Source: Treponema sp.
GTDB lineage: Bacteria; Spirochaetota; Spirochaetia; Treponematales; Treponemataceae
Direction: 5' to 3'
Assembly (NCBI GenBank): GCA_024690865.1
Contig: JAILON010000136.1
Coordinates: forward strand, 1 to 39,846
DNA: 39,846 nt
The position numbers were made by a program, and so were the translations under genes. Each line of letters begins with the position of its first letter. The first letter of the stretch is position 1. Shown here piece after piece: positions 32,813-39,846 of this stretch. The notes under the pieces were generated by a model that did no database searches, was not told the origin of the DNA, and saw nothing but the letters and a program-made list of their open reading frames with translations.

Positions 32813-32820
32813 ATGCTGGT

Positions 32821-34128
32821 TTGAAGCGATTTTTACCTAGGACACTCTTTTTTTCCCTCAGCTTCCTCCTCTTTTTTTCCTGCGAAACCGTGCAGCACGC
32901 ACAGGAAGAGGGCCGGCTTCCCGCCGAGGCAACGATTGCCGAGCTTGAGGATTTGTCAGCCCAGTCCCAGTTGGAGTTTGTCCTCGCCTCGCCCTACATC
33001 GAGGACCCCGACAGCTTTGAAGATGGGACTCCCATCGCGACAGCCGGCAATCCCTACCCCGGCGCGGACACCCTGCTCATCTCCTTTGCGGGCGACCTGA
33101 TGGCCCACAACGAGCTGTGGAAGCACACCAACGACTACGACAAGATGTATGACGACGTGCGTGAGATGCTGACCGCATCCGACCTTTCCCTTGCCAACAT
33201 GGAGACCCCGGTAGACGCAAAGAAGCCCTTCTCCACCTACCCCTCCTTCAACGTACACCCGGACTATGCGGACGCTGCGGTCAGGGCGGGATTCAACCTG
33301 TTCAGCCTGTCCAACAACCACACCAATGACAAGGGGTTTGAGGGAATACAGGAAACGGAAGCCTACTTCTCCGCGCTTGCGGATCGCACAAATGAAGGCC
33401 CCCGTCCAGTGCACTATTCGGGCCTCAAGGATGGAAAGGATGCGGATTTTTCCTACGCCTACTTTGAATACAAGGGCTGGAAAATTCTCTTCCTCGCCGT
33501 CACGGAAATCCTGAACAGTGGGGATAGTAAAGACTACATCAACTTCATAAAGCAGGACACGGCCTCGAGGATGAAGTTCACGGAATACGTCGGGCAGCTT
33601 AGGGAAGACAATCCCTGCGACCTGTTCATTCTGTCCGTCCACTGTGGCGAACCCGAATACATCCTTACGATTGCAAAGGAGCAGCTGAATTTCTACCATA
33701 ATCTCCTTGAAAAAGGAGTGGATGTCGTTTGGGCCAACCACCCCCACGTCGCACGCGACTGGGAAGTTGTAGTGGACAAGGAGAGGCAGCTGCCTGCAAA
33801 GATGGTATTCTATTCGCAGGGCAACACGATAAGCGGACAAAGGAGAAGTCCATCCTTCGACTTCCCTACCCTCGTTCGGGAATATACCGGGGATGGATAC
33901 ATAACCCAGGTACGATTTCTACGGGACGAAACGGGAATCCGGATTGTCAGCGTCAATCCAGTGTTGATAACCACTTACATAACGACAGAACGGTTCTTCC
34001 AGATAAAGAAGATTACCGACGATTTCATAGCCGAGTTGAAAAAGAACGGCCGCGACAAATGGGCCAAATACCTTGAATCCAGGCGAAAACTGATGAAGCA
34101 AATAAAAGGAAAACTGATATGGCAATAG
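32821..34128 (+). CDS. CapA/PgsA-type lipoprotein (poly-gamma-glutamate synthesis family)
   Basis: A 435-residue member of the CapA calcineurin-like phosphoesterase-fold family, which in some bacteria anchors or exports poly-gamma-glutamate and elsewhere has unknown roles. The first 20 or so residues form a lipoprotein signal (LKRFLPRTLFFSLSFLLFFSC). Metal-site-like motifs follow: SFAGDLMAHNELW, ANMETPVD, SLSNNHTNDKGFEG, LSVHCGEPEY and WANHPHVARDWE. No ATG is available before the signal peptide, so the start is TTG 32821. No other polyglutamate genes (CapB or CapC) are visible, so capsule synthesis is not supported here. The 3' end overlaps the helicase gene by ten bases. Confidence 0.87.
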   Translation: MKRFLPRTLFFSLSFLLFFSCETVQHAQEEGRLPAEATIAELEDLSAQSQLEFVLASPYIEDPDSFEDGTPIATAGNPYPGADTLLISFAGDLMAHNELWKHTNDYDKMYDDVREMLTASDLSLANMETPVDAKKPFSTYPSFNVHPDYADAAVRAGFNLFSLSNNHTNDKGFEGIQETEAYFSALADRTNEGPRPVHYSGLKDGKDADFSYAYFEYKGWKILFLAVTEILNSGDSKDYINFIKQDTASRMKFTEYVGQLREDNPCDLFILSVHCGEPEYILTIAKEQLNFYHNLLEKGVDVVWANHPHVARDWEVVVDKERQLPAKMVFYSQGNTISGQRRSPSFDFPTLVREYTGDGYITQVRFLRDETGIRIVSVNPVLITTYITTERFFQIKKITDDFIAELKKNGRDKWAKYLESRRKLMKQIKGKLIWQ

Positions 34129-36728
34129 ACTACAAGAGCCTGCCGGTATACGCGCAGAAGCAGAGGATCCTTGACACACTCAAGGACAACCAAGTAATCG
34201 TCGTGCAAAGCCCCACGGGATCGGGCAAGACGACCCAGCTCCCCGTCATTCTCTATGAGGCGGGCTATGCGGAGGGTGGCGTCATCGCCGTCACCCAGCC
34301 GCGCCGCATCGCAGCCCTGAGTGTCAGCGAATTCATCTCCAAGCAGCTCCACACCCGTTACCCCGGGTTGGTAGGCTACAAGATGCGCTTCGAGGACAAG
34401 ACGGACGAGACGACAAAGATCAAAATTATGACCGACGGCATCCTGCTTCAGGAGATGAAGCTTGACCCCTGGATGAAGAAGTATTCGGTCATCATCGTCG
34501 ATGAAGCTCACGAGCGCAGCCTGAACATCGACTTCGTACTGGGACTCTTAAAGCGGGTATTGCAGGCACGGAGAGACTTCAAGGTCATCGTCAGCTCGGC
34601 GACGATGAACGCGGAGGCATTCAGCAACTACTTCGGCGGATGCCCCATTGTCACGATAGAGACGCAGGTATTCCCGGTGACGACAGTATACGACCCGCCC
34701 GCAGTCGCGGCAAGCACCGCGGGGGACAGCGCGGAAGAGGCACTGCTGGATAAAATCGAGGAGACCGTGGACCGCGTGTTGGACAACCACGAAGACGGAG
34801 ACATTCTCATTTTCCTGCCCGGAGAGAAGGTCATAAAGGATTGCATGCAGCGGCTCTACGATGCGCCCTTCCATTCAAAGATACACATCGTTCCCCTCTA
34901 TGGCCGTCTTCCCAAGGAGGAGCAGGAGAAAGTCTTTGACAAAGCACCCTTCGGGAAGAAAAAGGTCGTCATCTCCACGAACATTGCGGAAACATCAGTC
35001 ACGATAGACGGCATCACGACAGTCATTGACCCGGGCCTTGCAAAGCTGAACTTCTACAGTCCCCGCACCTTCACGTCCAGCCTCGTGGAATCACCCATCA
35101 GCAAGGCGAGCTGCAAGCAGCGGCTGGGACGGGCTGGCCGCACCAGACCGGGAACCTGCTACCGCCTGTACACGCGGAAGGACTTTGAATCGCGGCAGGA
35201 ATATACGACCGAAGAAATCTACCGCACCGACTTGAGCGAAGTCGTCCTCAGGATGGCTGAGCTGGGCATTACGGACTTCGATCAGTTCGACTTCATCTCG
35301 CCCCCGCAGCACGAGGGGCTTCTGGGCGCGGTGGAGACACTGAACATGCTCAAGGCCCTTGAGCCGGACGGCTCGCTCAGCAAGATAGGCAAGCTGATGG
35401 TCGAATTTCCGCTGGAGCCGAGGATCAGCCGCATCATCGTGGAAAGCATACTGTACTACCCCGATGTATTGGAGGAGATACTCACCGCTTGTTCATTCCT
35501 TTCCGCGCAGAATCCCTTCGTCCTTCCGGTCGGAGAGGAGATGGATGCCCGCAAGGCACACCACGCATTCAACGACATACAGGGCGACTTCATCAGCTAC
35601 GTCAAGCTTTTCCGCACCTATATGTCCGTAACCAACAAAGAACGCTTCTGCAAGAACAGCTACCTGGACGAGAAGGTGATGGCGGAAATTCTGAACATCA
35701 AGCTGCAGCTGGAGCAGATTGTCTCCGAGCGGCTGCAGATGCCGATTACCGGCGGGGGCAACATGGACGACTACCTCTGCTGTATTGCGGCAGGCATGAT
35801 TCAGTTCGTCTGTATCCGCGATGGACGAGAAAGCTACCGGAGCTTGACCACCGACCACATCACGATACACCCGGGCAGTTCCATGTTCCGCACGAGCCCC
35901 CTCTATATCGTTGCAGGCGAAATAGTACGCACCAGCCGTATGTTCGCCATGTCCGTCTCTCCCCTCACGCGGAACCTGATACACAAGGTTGACCCCGACC
36001 TGGAGGACAAGCTTTCCAAGATGCGGGACAAAAAAGGCCGCCTGCTCAAGGACTGGCCGGAGGAGAAAGCGAAGGACAAAAAGGATAAAAAAGACCGCAA
36101 GGACAAGGACGGAAAGAAATCCGCCGGCAGGAGCGAGAAAGCCCCGGAGCCGGTATCATCCGATGCGATTTTCTTTGGCGGCCAGCAGTTCGTCATGGAA
36201 AAAATCAAGGGTCGCAAGACCGCTATTCTTCCCCTGTCCAACCTGCAGATGGCCCTCCATACGGAGCAGAACGAGGCCACGATGAAGCAGCTCAAGGGAC
36301 TACGCGCTACCATCGTCACGAGAGGAGGCTACAGCTTGATGCCGCAGGAAAAGATGGACGTGATAATCACGGCGGCAAAGACACTGAACCTGAACCCGCT
36401 GGAAGAAGGAGCATGGCAGCGCAAGCTCAACGTCAACGTGCGCGAGGAAGAGAACATGAAAAAGCTCGTCCACAGCCTGGACTGCGTCATGCGAGTCGCC
36501 GTCGCCAAGGAAAGCTCAAAGACGCTCGGATTCGTCACGCTCTACACGAACGGGAACGGCTCCTACTGGTACAAAGTCTCAAAGGGATTCCTCAGCGCTG
36601 TCAACGAGAACCTCGCCTCGCTGGAAAAGCTGATTGACGACGCGAACAACTCACCGCTTGACAAGAGCGAGAAGGAGAGAATCAGCATGATGTACCGCCT
36701 GGTCAATTCGCTCTACGAGACGCTGTAA
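34119..36728 (+). CDS. hrpA: DEAH-box ATP-dependent RNA helicase (HrpA family)
   Basis: An 869-residue helicase of the DEAH/RHA group that unwinds RNA or remodels RNA-protein complexes. Motif I is SPTGSGKTTQ (about 31-40), Ia TQPRRIAA, II DEAH (128-131), III SSATMN, V STNIAETSVTIDG and VI QRLGRAGRTRPG. The HA2/ratchet and OB-fold regions follow. Between about residues 640 and 690 lies a lysine-rich insertion (AKDKKDKKDRKDKDGKK), probably disordered and RNA-contacting. It is shorter than E. coli HrpA (about 1300 residues), which is usual outside enterobacteria. It overlaps the CapA-like gene by ten bases, so it is probably co-transcribed. A terminator lies 130 bases after the stop; the gap also holds an inverted repeat (36808-36814 with 36833-36839) of unknown role. 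Confidence 0.93.
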   Translation: MAIDYKSLPVYAQKQRILDTLKDNQVIVVQSPTGSGKTTQLPVILYEAGYAEGGVIAVTQPRRIAALSVSEFISKQLHTRYPGLVGYKMRFEDKTDETTKIKIMTDGILLQEMKLDPWMKKYSVIIVDEAHERSLNIDFVLGLLKRVLQARRDFKVIVSSATMNAEAFSNYFGGCPIVTIETQVFPVTTVYDPPAVAASTAGDSAEEALLDKIEETVDRVLDNHEDGDILIFLPGEKVIKDCMQRLYDAPFHSKIHIVPLYGRLPKEEQEKVFDKAPFGKKKVVISTNIAETSVTIDGITTVIDPGLAKLNFYSPRTFTSSLVESPISKASCKQRLGRAGRTRPGTCYRLYTRKDFESRQEYTTEEIYRTDLSEVVLRMAELGITDFDQFDFISPPQHEGLLGAVETLNMLKALEPDGSLSKIGKLMVEFPLEPRISRIIVESILYYPDVLEEILTACSFLSAQNPFVLPVGEEMDARKAHHAFNDIQGDFISYVKLFRTYMSVTNKERFCKNSYLDEKVMAEILNIKLQLEQIVSERLQMPITGGGNMDDYLCCIAAGMIQFVCIRDGRESYRSLTTDHITIHPGSSMFRTSPLYIVAGEIVRTSRMFAMSVSPLTRNLIHKVDPDLEDKLSKMRDKKGRLLKDWPEEKAKDKKDKKDRKDKDGKKSAGRSEKAPEPVSSDAIFFGGQQFVMEKIKGRKTAILPLSNLQMALHTEQNEATMKQLKGLRATIVTRGGYSLMPQEKMDVIITAAKTLNLNPLEEGAWQRKLNVNVREEENMKKLVHSLDCVMRVAVAKESSKTLGFVTLYTNGNGSYWYKVSKGFLSAVNENLASLEKLIDDANNSPLDKSEKERISMMYRLVNSLYETL

Positions 36729-36859
36729 GAGTAGGTAGTAAAAAAGAACGGCGATACACAACGCAGGCGCCAGTACGAACTTCAAGGCAGCAGGTGTGTA
36801 GTGTTGTTGTGTCGTGGACTTTTGCACTGACTCGACACACTCCCAAGGTATAACGAAGG

Positions 36860-36894
36860 GGACGACTCCGGCAGTATTGGAGCCGTCCTTTTTT
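36860..36894 (+). terminator. Terminator of the CapA-helicase unit
   Basis: GGACGACTCC (36860-36869) pairs with GGAGCCGTCC (36879-36888), with one A/C mismatch, and TTTTTT follows. It lies at the tail of the convergent SAP-domain gene. Confidence 0.85.
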
Positions 36895-37519
36895 ATTCTC
36901 CTCCCTGCTCCGTGATTTTATCTTTATATGTGTCCAATAGCTCCCGCGAGTATTCCTTTTTCATGTCGGATTCCCTGACGATTTTCCATAATGCGGCGGC
37001 AGCTTTCAGCCGCTCGCCAAAGGCAGCTGTCGCATCGTCCGCACAGAAGTCCTTCACGAACTTGTTCCACTGGAGCGCAGACTTGTCATAGCGGGCATAG
37101 GTCTTTTTCCCGCAGTAGACATCGAGCAGATCGCCGAGGGTAAAAGCCTCATCACCGTTCTCTTTAACCGCCTTTACAGTTGCGACCATATCCACGTTGA
37201 ATTTGAAGGGCTTTTTGCCGGTCTGCTCTTCAAAGAATGCCCTGAACCTGTTGCCAAACGTAAAGCCACATTCAATAAGCCCCGTGGCGGGAGTCAGTTC
37301 AGTGGCGGTGGGCTTCTTTTTGCGAGGAGGCCTCTTCTCCGGCAGAATCTTCTCCCCGCGGAAATACGCCTCAATGACTCCGTTCAGCTCTATCTTGCCG
37401 CCATCGCTCTTGAGACCATGCGCTTTGCATATCTGAATCAAATCCTCACGGTACCAGTAATATCTGCTGAATTCCGCAAAGTCCGTGATGCTGTCAAATT
37501 CCGGTCGTCTGTCGCTCAT
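36893..37519 (-). CDS. SAP-domain protein with a C-terminal DUF6434-like part
   Basis: A 208-residue protein starting at ATG 37519 (MSDRRPEFDS); the frame extends further upstream but into the transketolase terminator. The N-terminal 75 residues form a SAP-type helix pair, YYWYREDLIQICKAHGLKSDGGKIELNGVIEAYF, which I give in parts: YREDLIQICKAHGL and KIELNGVIEAY. A basic linker (KRPPRKKKP) follows, then a helical domain with GFTFGNRFRAFFEEQTG and LGDLLDVYCGKK. SAP domains usually bind nucleic acid, so a DNA-binding role is inferred. No strong ribosome site is visible, and the start is two bases from the end of the upstream T tract, so expression likely depends on read-through. Confidence 0.82.
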   Translation of the reverse strand: MSDRRPEFDSITDFAEFSRYYWYREDLIQICKAHGLKSDGGKIELNGVIEAYFRGEKILPEKRPPRKKKPTATELTPATGLIECGFTFGNRFRAFFEEQTGKKPFKFNVDMVATVKAVKENGDEAFTLGDLLDVYCGKKTYARYDKSALQWNKFVKDFCADDATAAFGERLKAAAALWKIVRESDMKKEYSRELLDTYKDKITEQGGE

Positions 37520-37521
37520 AC

Positions 37522-37571
37522 AAAACAAAAAAAGGGCCGGTCGTAAAAGCCAAAACTTTTGCAACCGACCC
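37522..37571 (-). terminator. Transketolase terminator
   Basis: On the minus strand, GGGTCGGTTG (37562-37571) pairs with CGACCGGCCC (37534-37543), with two T-G wobbles, and a long T tract follows. It lies 21 bases after the tkt stop and ends right at the start of the SAP-domain gene. Confidence 0.85.
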
Positions 37572-37592
37572 GGTATGACATTAGAAATCAGT

Positions 37593-39563
37593 CTACTTGC
37601 TCAGCAAGGCGGCAAGCTTGTCAGCGGTGAAGCCCAAGTACTCGGCAACCTTACCGGCAGGACCAGACTCGCCGAAGCGATCAATCGTAAAGAGATCGGA
37701 CTTCTTCGCATATCCTTCCCATCCGGCGCGGACCCCGGCCTCAGCGACGACAACGCGCTTGGCACCACCGAGAATCTTGTTCCTGAAGGCATCATCGGCA
37801 TCGTCAAAGGCGTTCTTGTCGAACACGGAGACGACACGGACAGTCTTGCCCTTCACGAGCTTGGCAGCATCAAGGGCAAGGTTGACCTCGGAACCGGTCG
37901 CCAGCACGGTGACATCGGGCGTATCCGCCCCCTTCTGGACGACATAGGCTCCCTTGCGGGCATCGGCCTTCCAGTCACCCTCCTTTGCATACACGGTGAG
38001 CTTCTGGCGGCTGAACGCCATGCAGACGGGATGATCCTTGCTCTCCAAGGCCATCTCCCATGCCAGCTGGGACTCCTCGGCATCACCGGGGCGCAGGACC
38101 TGCACGTTCGGGATAATGCGGAGGGAAGAAATCGTCTCAATCGGCTGGTGGGTCGGTCCATCCTCACCAACGTAAATCGAATCATGCGTAAAGATGTAGA
38201 TGTTCGGAATCTTGCTCAAGGCCGCCACGCGGAGGGAACCGCGGAGGTAGTCAGAGAAGACGAGGAATGTCGCGCCGAACGCCCTGAGTCCTCCGTGCAG
38301 GTTGATTCCGCTCATCACCTGGCTCATGCCGAACTCGCGGATACCGTACTCAATCGTGCGGCCTTTCTGGTTGTCCGCGCTGTAGGTACCGTCATCGTTG
38401 TTGAGCTTGGTCTTGTTCGGTCCCTGCAGGTCTGCGGAGCCTCCGACCAGCCACTTGTAGCGGTCGGCCATGCAGTTCAATGACTTGCCGGACGCATCGC
38501 GGGTCGCAAGTCCGTCACCGACCTTGTAGGACGGGGCTGCGGCATCTCCAGTCTGCTTGCAATTCCAGTAATCATCCCAAAGCTTGGCAAGCTCGGGGTT
38601 CTCCTTGGACCAGTCGGCGAACTTCTTCTTCCAGTCCTCCTCTGCCTTGGCAAAGTCCTTGCGCCGCTCCTCAAAGTACTTGTAAGCTTCGGGAACGACA
38701 TAGAACTGCTGGTCAGCGGGAAGTCCCAAGGTCTTCTTGGCTTCGGCACAACCGGCCTCTCCGAGGGGAGCACCGTGCACGTCAGCAGTTCCCTGCTTGG
38801 GCGCACCCTTTCCGATAACGGACTTGAGGATGATGAGAGAAGGCTTCTTGGTCTCGTTCTTCGCCATGTTCACGAGATCCGCGATTTCTTGCGCATTGTA
38901 CATGGATCCGCGCAGAACCTGCCAGCCGTAAGCCTCATAGCGCTTCTGGATGTCATCGGTGAAGGTAATTTCAGTATTTCCGTCGATCGAAATCTTGTTC
39001 TCGTCATAGAAGACAATCAGTTTGCCCAGATGCAGGTTTCCGGCCAATGATGAGGCCTCGGAGGAAACGCCCTCCTCCAGGCAGCCCTCACCCACGAGCG
39101 AGTAGGTATAGTGGTCAACAATCTTGTGCTTGGGCGTGTTGAAGCGAGCCGCAAGCATGGACTCTGCGATTGCCATTCCGACGGAAAGAGCGATTCCCTG
39201 ACCGAGGGGGCCTGACGTGGCCTCAACGCCATCGGTAATCCCCACCTCGGGGTGTCCCGGGCATTTGGAGCCGACCTGACGGAAGCTCTTGATGTCATCC
39301 ATGCTGACCTTGTAACCCGCAAGGTGCAGAATCGAATACAACAGCATTGAACCATGCCCTGCCGACAGGATAAAGCGGTCGCGGTCAACCCACTTACTGT
39401 CGGCGGGATTGTGCTTCATGATCTCGCCATACAGAACAGCGGCAAGCTCCGCCGCACCGAGCGGCAGACCGGGATGCCCGGAATTCGCCTTCTGGATTGC
39501 ATCCATAGACAGGCTGCGGATAGAAAGGGAAACAGCCCCGATTGCTTTTGTGTCCATACCCAT
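37593..39563 (-). CDS. tkt: Transketolase
   Basis: A 656-residue thiamine-diphosphate enzyme that moves two-carbon units between sugar phosphates, linking glycolysis and the pentose phosphate pathway. Substrate- and cofactor-binding motifs are canonical: NSGHPGLPLGAAELA and FILSAGHGSMLLYS; GEGCLEEGVSSEASSLAG and GKLIVFYDENKISIDG for thiamine diphosphate and metal; then the pyrimidine domain with GIREFGMSQVMSGI and FTHDSIYVGEDGPTHQP; and a C-terminal domain with VLATGSEV. TAGGAG lies three bases before ATG 39563 and nine before an in-frame ATG two codons later; either may be used. Strong promoter and terminator make it a single-gene unit. The window shows no adjacent pentose-pathway gene. Confidence 0.97.
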   Translation of the reverse strand: MGMDTKAIGAVSLSIRSLSMDAIQKANSGHPGLPLGAAELAAVLYGEIMKHNPADSKWVDRDRFILSAGHGSMLLYSILHLAGYKVSMDDIKSFRQVGSKCPGHPEVGITDGVEATSGPLGQGIALSVGMAIAESMLAARFNTPKHKIVDHYTYSLVGEGCLEEGVSSEASSLAGNLHLGKLIVFYDENKISIDGNTEITFTDDIQKRYEAYGWQVLRGSMYNAQEIADLVNMAKNETKKPSLIILKSVIGKGAPKQGTADVHGAPLGEAGCAEAKKTLGLPADQQFYVVPEAYKYFEERRKDFAKAEEDWKKKFADWSKENPELAKLWDDYWNCKQTGDAAAPSYKVGDGLATRDASGKSLNCMADRYKWLVGGSADLQGPNKTKLNNDDGTYSADNQKGRTIEYGIREFGMSQVMSGINLHGGLRAFGATFLVFSDYLRGSLRVAALSKIPNIYIFTHDSIYVGEDGPTHQPIETISSLRIIPNVQVLRPGDAEESQLAWEMALESKDHPVCMAFSRQKLTVYAKEGDWKADARKGAYVVQKGADTPDVTVLATGSEVNLALDAAKLVKGKTVRVVSVFDKNAFDDADDAFRNKILGGAKRVVVAEAGVRAGWEGYAKKSDLFTIDRFGESGPAGKVAEYLGFTADKLAALLSK

Positions 39564-39619
39564 AAACTCCTAATATGTGTGTTATCGTACTTTTACGGTA
39601 TAAATCAAATTAATATCCA

Positions 39620-39648
39620 ATATTACAGCGAGATTGAATTTTTTTCAA
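39620..39648 (-). promoter_or_regulatory. Transketolase promoter
   Basis: On the minus strand, TTGAAA (39643-39648) is followed after 17 bases by TAATAT (39620-39625). The leader would be about 50 bases and ends with TAGGAG. Confidence 0.75.
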
Positions 39649-39704
39649 GATAAATTGGAACAAATCGATGCGGGGATTTATAGGGATTTTTACCCATTTA
39701 AACA

Positions 39705-39767
39705 AAAGAAAAGCGCCGCCAGGTCCGGCCCGGCTGCGCCGGTCCCGTCCGGTTTAAACAAAAAAAA
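39705..39767 (-). terminator. rRNA operon terminator region
   Basis: Immediately after the 5S gene, on the minus strand, comes a run of Ts. A GC-rich hairpin (GGACCGGC/GCCGGGCC, 39727-39745 with one mismatch) and a second T-rich tract (TTTTCTTTT) follow. This suits a tandem terminator at the end of an rRNA operon. Confidence 0.65.
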
Positions 39768-39846
39768 GCCGGCGGCCACCTACTTTCCCCCGTGAGGAGT
39801 ATCATCGGCGCAGGGGAGCTTGACTTCCGTGTTCGGAATGGGAACG
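39768..39846 (-). rRNA. rrf: 5S ribosomal RNA, 3' part
   Basis: The minus strand reads CCATTCCGAACACGGAAGT near the window edge, the conserved 5S loop sequence, and ends AAAGTAGGTGGCCGCCGGC, the 3' arm of helix I. About 79 of the usual 115-120 bases are visible; the 5' end lies beyond 39846. The rest of the rRNA operon should lie to the right. Confidence 0.93.

Noticed and set aside
32821..34128. Polyglutamate capsule locus
   Set aside because: Only the CapA-like protein is present. No CapB ligase or CapC partner lies nearby, and the family is widespread without capsule.
36808..36839. Small RNA gene between the helicase and its terminator
   Set aside because: There is a seven-base-pair inverted repeat and the terminator downstream, but no promoter with both boxes could be identified, so it is more simply the 3' untranslated end of the helicase message.

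Overview
The window looks like chromosome from a host-associated spirochaete of the genus Treponema, with a base composition visibly above 50% GC (not computed). The reasons are a cytidylate kinase fused to ribosomal protein S1, FlgF-FlgG-FlgJ flagellar rod genes read from a sigma-28-type promoter, tandem Maf/DUF115 motility-associated glycosyltransferases, many lipoproteins with spirochaete-type lipoboxes, and G10 homopolymers next to lipoprotein genes. I cannot name the species.

Layout. 1-4.9 kb (+): the 3' part of an unknown gene, then recO, recJ and a secreted M23 peptidase in a tight cluster. 5.0-9.6 kb (-): a four-gene operon of a GHKL-like protein, a small lipoprotein with a G10 tract just after its lipobox, trmB and ligA. 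It diverges from a large membrane protein gene and dinB (9.6-12.9 kb, +) through two overlapping promoters. 13.0-18.7 kb (-): flgF-flgG-flgJ behind a sigma-28-like promoter, then cmk-rpsA with an internal promoter and internal start for S1, then a sigma-54-activator-like regulator lacking the GAFTGA loop. 18.9-20.8 kb (-): a formylglycine-generating-enzyme-fold lipoprotein with a G10 tract in its leader and a hairpin just after its stop, then a toxin-antitoxin pair with a palindromic operator. 20.88-21.0 kb: six 14-bp cores spaced exactly 22 bp apart. 21.1-23.2 kb (+): pta and a membrane diguanylate cyclase.

23.2-32.6 kb (+): the most distinctive block. A perfect GCCGATAA sigma-28 -10 element precedes four coupled genes: a 1133-residue acidic repeat protein, two different Maf/DUF115 proteins, and a 970-residue membrane-anchored acidic protein ending in a degenerate GGDEF-like domain. 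I read this as a flagellum-linked glycosylation or assembly module with two large disordered scaffold proteins. 32.8-36.7 kb (+): a CapA-type lipoprotein and a DEAH-box helicase. 36.9-39.8 kb (-): a SAP-domain protein, transketolase, and the 3' part of a 5S rRNA gene entering from the right edge.

The gene calls rest on motifs and reading frames seen here. Promoters and terminators were read by eye. No database search or folding program was run.
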